Source: Blastochloris sp.
Lineage (GTDB): Bacteria; Verrucomicrobiota; Verrucomicrobiia; Methylacidiphilales; JAAUTS01
Reading direction: 5' to 3'
NCBI GenBank assembly: GCA_012031345.1
Contig: JAAUTS010000011.1
Span: forward strand, 1 to 35,593
DNA: 35,593 bases
Shown here one piece after another: positions 35,410-35,593 of the stretch. A program made the translations under genes and the position numbers. A model generated the notes under the pieces. That model worked only from the letters and a program-made list of their open reading frames with translations. It was not told the origin of the DNA and made no database searches. Every line of letters begins with the position of its first letter. Position 1 is the stretch's first letter.

Positions 35410-35593
35410 ATGAAACGGGTCATAAAAAACAAAAAACCTGTGGGGCTTCAGGTCAGACTGGTGGATGGCAAGCCAGTGCTGCAGGTGATTCCAGACTCTG
35501 CTCTAGTTGGTAAGGATGAGTTTGAAGCTTGGCAGGAGCTTAGACAAGGTGAGATACAGACTCTTGAGCAGTTCTCAAACGAGACGATAGAGT
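35410..35593 (+). CDS. Hypothetical protein, 5' part only
   Basis: Open frame from ATG 35410 with a Shine-Dalgarno-like AGGGTAGG immediately upstream; runs off the window after 61 codons. The visible part is basic at the start (MKRVIKNKKPVGLQVRLVDG) then acidic (KDEFEAWQELRQGEIQTLEQF). Its size is unknown. The short strand-rich start followed by an acidic helix could suit a small DNA-binding or antitoxin-like protein, but no family is recognised. Confidence 0.55.
   Translation, partial: MKRVIKNKKPVGLQVRLVDGKPVLQVIPDSALVGKDEFEAWQELRQGEIQTLEQFSNETIE

Noticed and set aside
1-35593. CRISPR arrays, rRNA genes, prophage or recognised insertion sequences
   Set aside because: None seen: no regular direct repeats, rRNA-like sequence, transposase or phage structural genes on either strand.

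Overview
The window is bacterial chromosome, most likely from the PVC group (Verrucomicrobiota is my best guess). This rests on gene style only: a membrane VWA protein with a Gly-rich linker, a substrate-binding/VWA lipoprotein, a GxxExxY protein, and Rho with an Arg/Gly-rich N-terminal region. There is no rRNA or other direct marker. Coding density is very high and several gene ends overlap.

Layout: (1) 1-6767, minus strand: a complete Mrp/Mnh cation/proton antiporter operon (A-B-C-D-E-F-G) followed by a PfkB-family (adenosine-kinase-like) gene running off the window. Facing away from it, 6928-8233 encodes an NhaD-type antiporter, so the two form a sodium/pH island. (2) 8272-12939, plus strand: tRNA-Arg(CCT), a small secretin-like exported protein, coaE, rho and lysC. 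(3) 12974-19373, plus strand: five tightly spaced genes for a substrate-binding/VWA lipoprotein, a membrane-anchored paralogue without VWA, a PspA/IM30 (ESCRT-III superfamily) protein, a two-TM coiled-coil protein, and a two-part AAA+ ATPase. This is the best candidate for a little-described system, probably for envelope sensing and membrane remodelling. (4) 19348-23528: a HIT protein (minus), then holA, a rhodanese, pta and a separate BioD-like/DRTGG protein (plus). (5) 23580-24680 (minus): a membrane VWA protein. (6) 24791-27994 (plus): ileS-lspA. (7) 27991-35206 (minus): an A-type Fe-S carrier, an Mpv17/PMP22-like membrane protein and an Opp/Dpp peptide transporter (A, a fused B-C permease, D, F). 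(8) From 35410: the start of an unknown gene with a good promoter.

Two results matter most for reading this window. First, at least sixteen single-base frame breaks interrupt otherwise perfect genes, including essential ones (ileS, rho, holA, lysC). Nearly all are one missing base, usually in a homopolymer, so they look like assembly errors and not pseudogenes. Coordinates below span the repaired genes. Second, the oppD-oppF junction is split by a 469-bp unit (28784-29252). Its 32-bp imperfect terminal inverted repeats (26/32 matches) begin with TTAA and hold one GxxExxY (PD-(D/E)XK-fold) gene that exactly fills the space between them. It looks like a minimal mobile or homing-like element.
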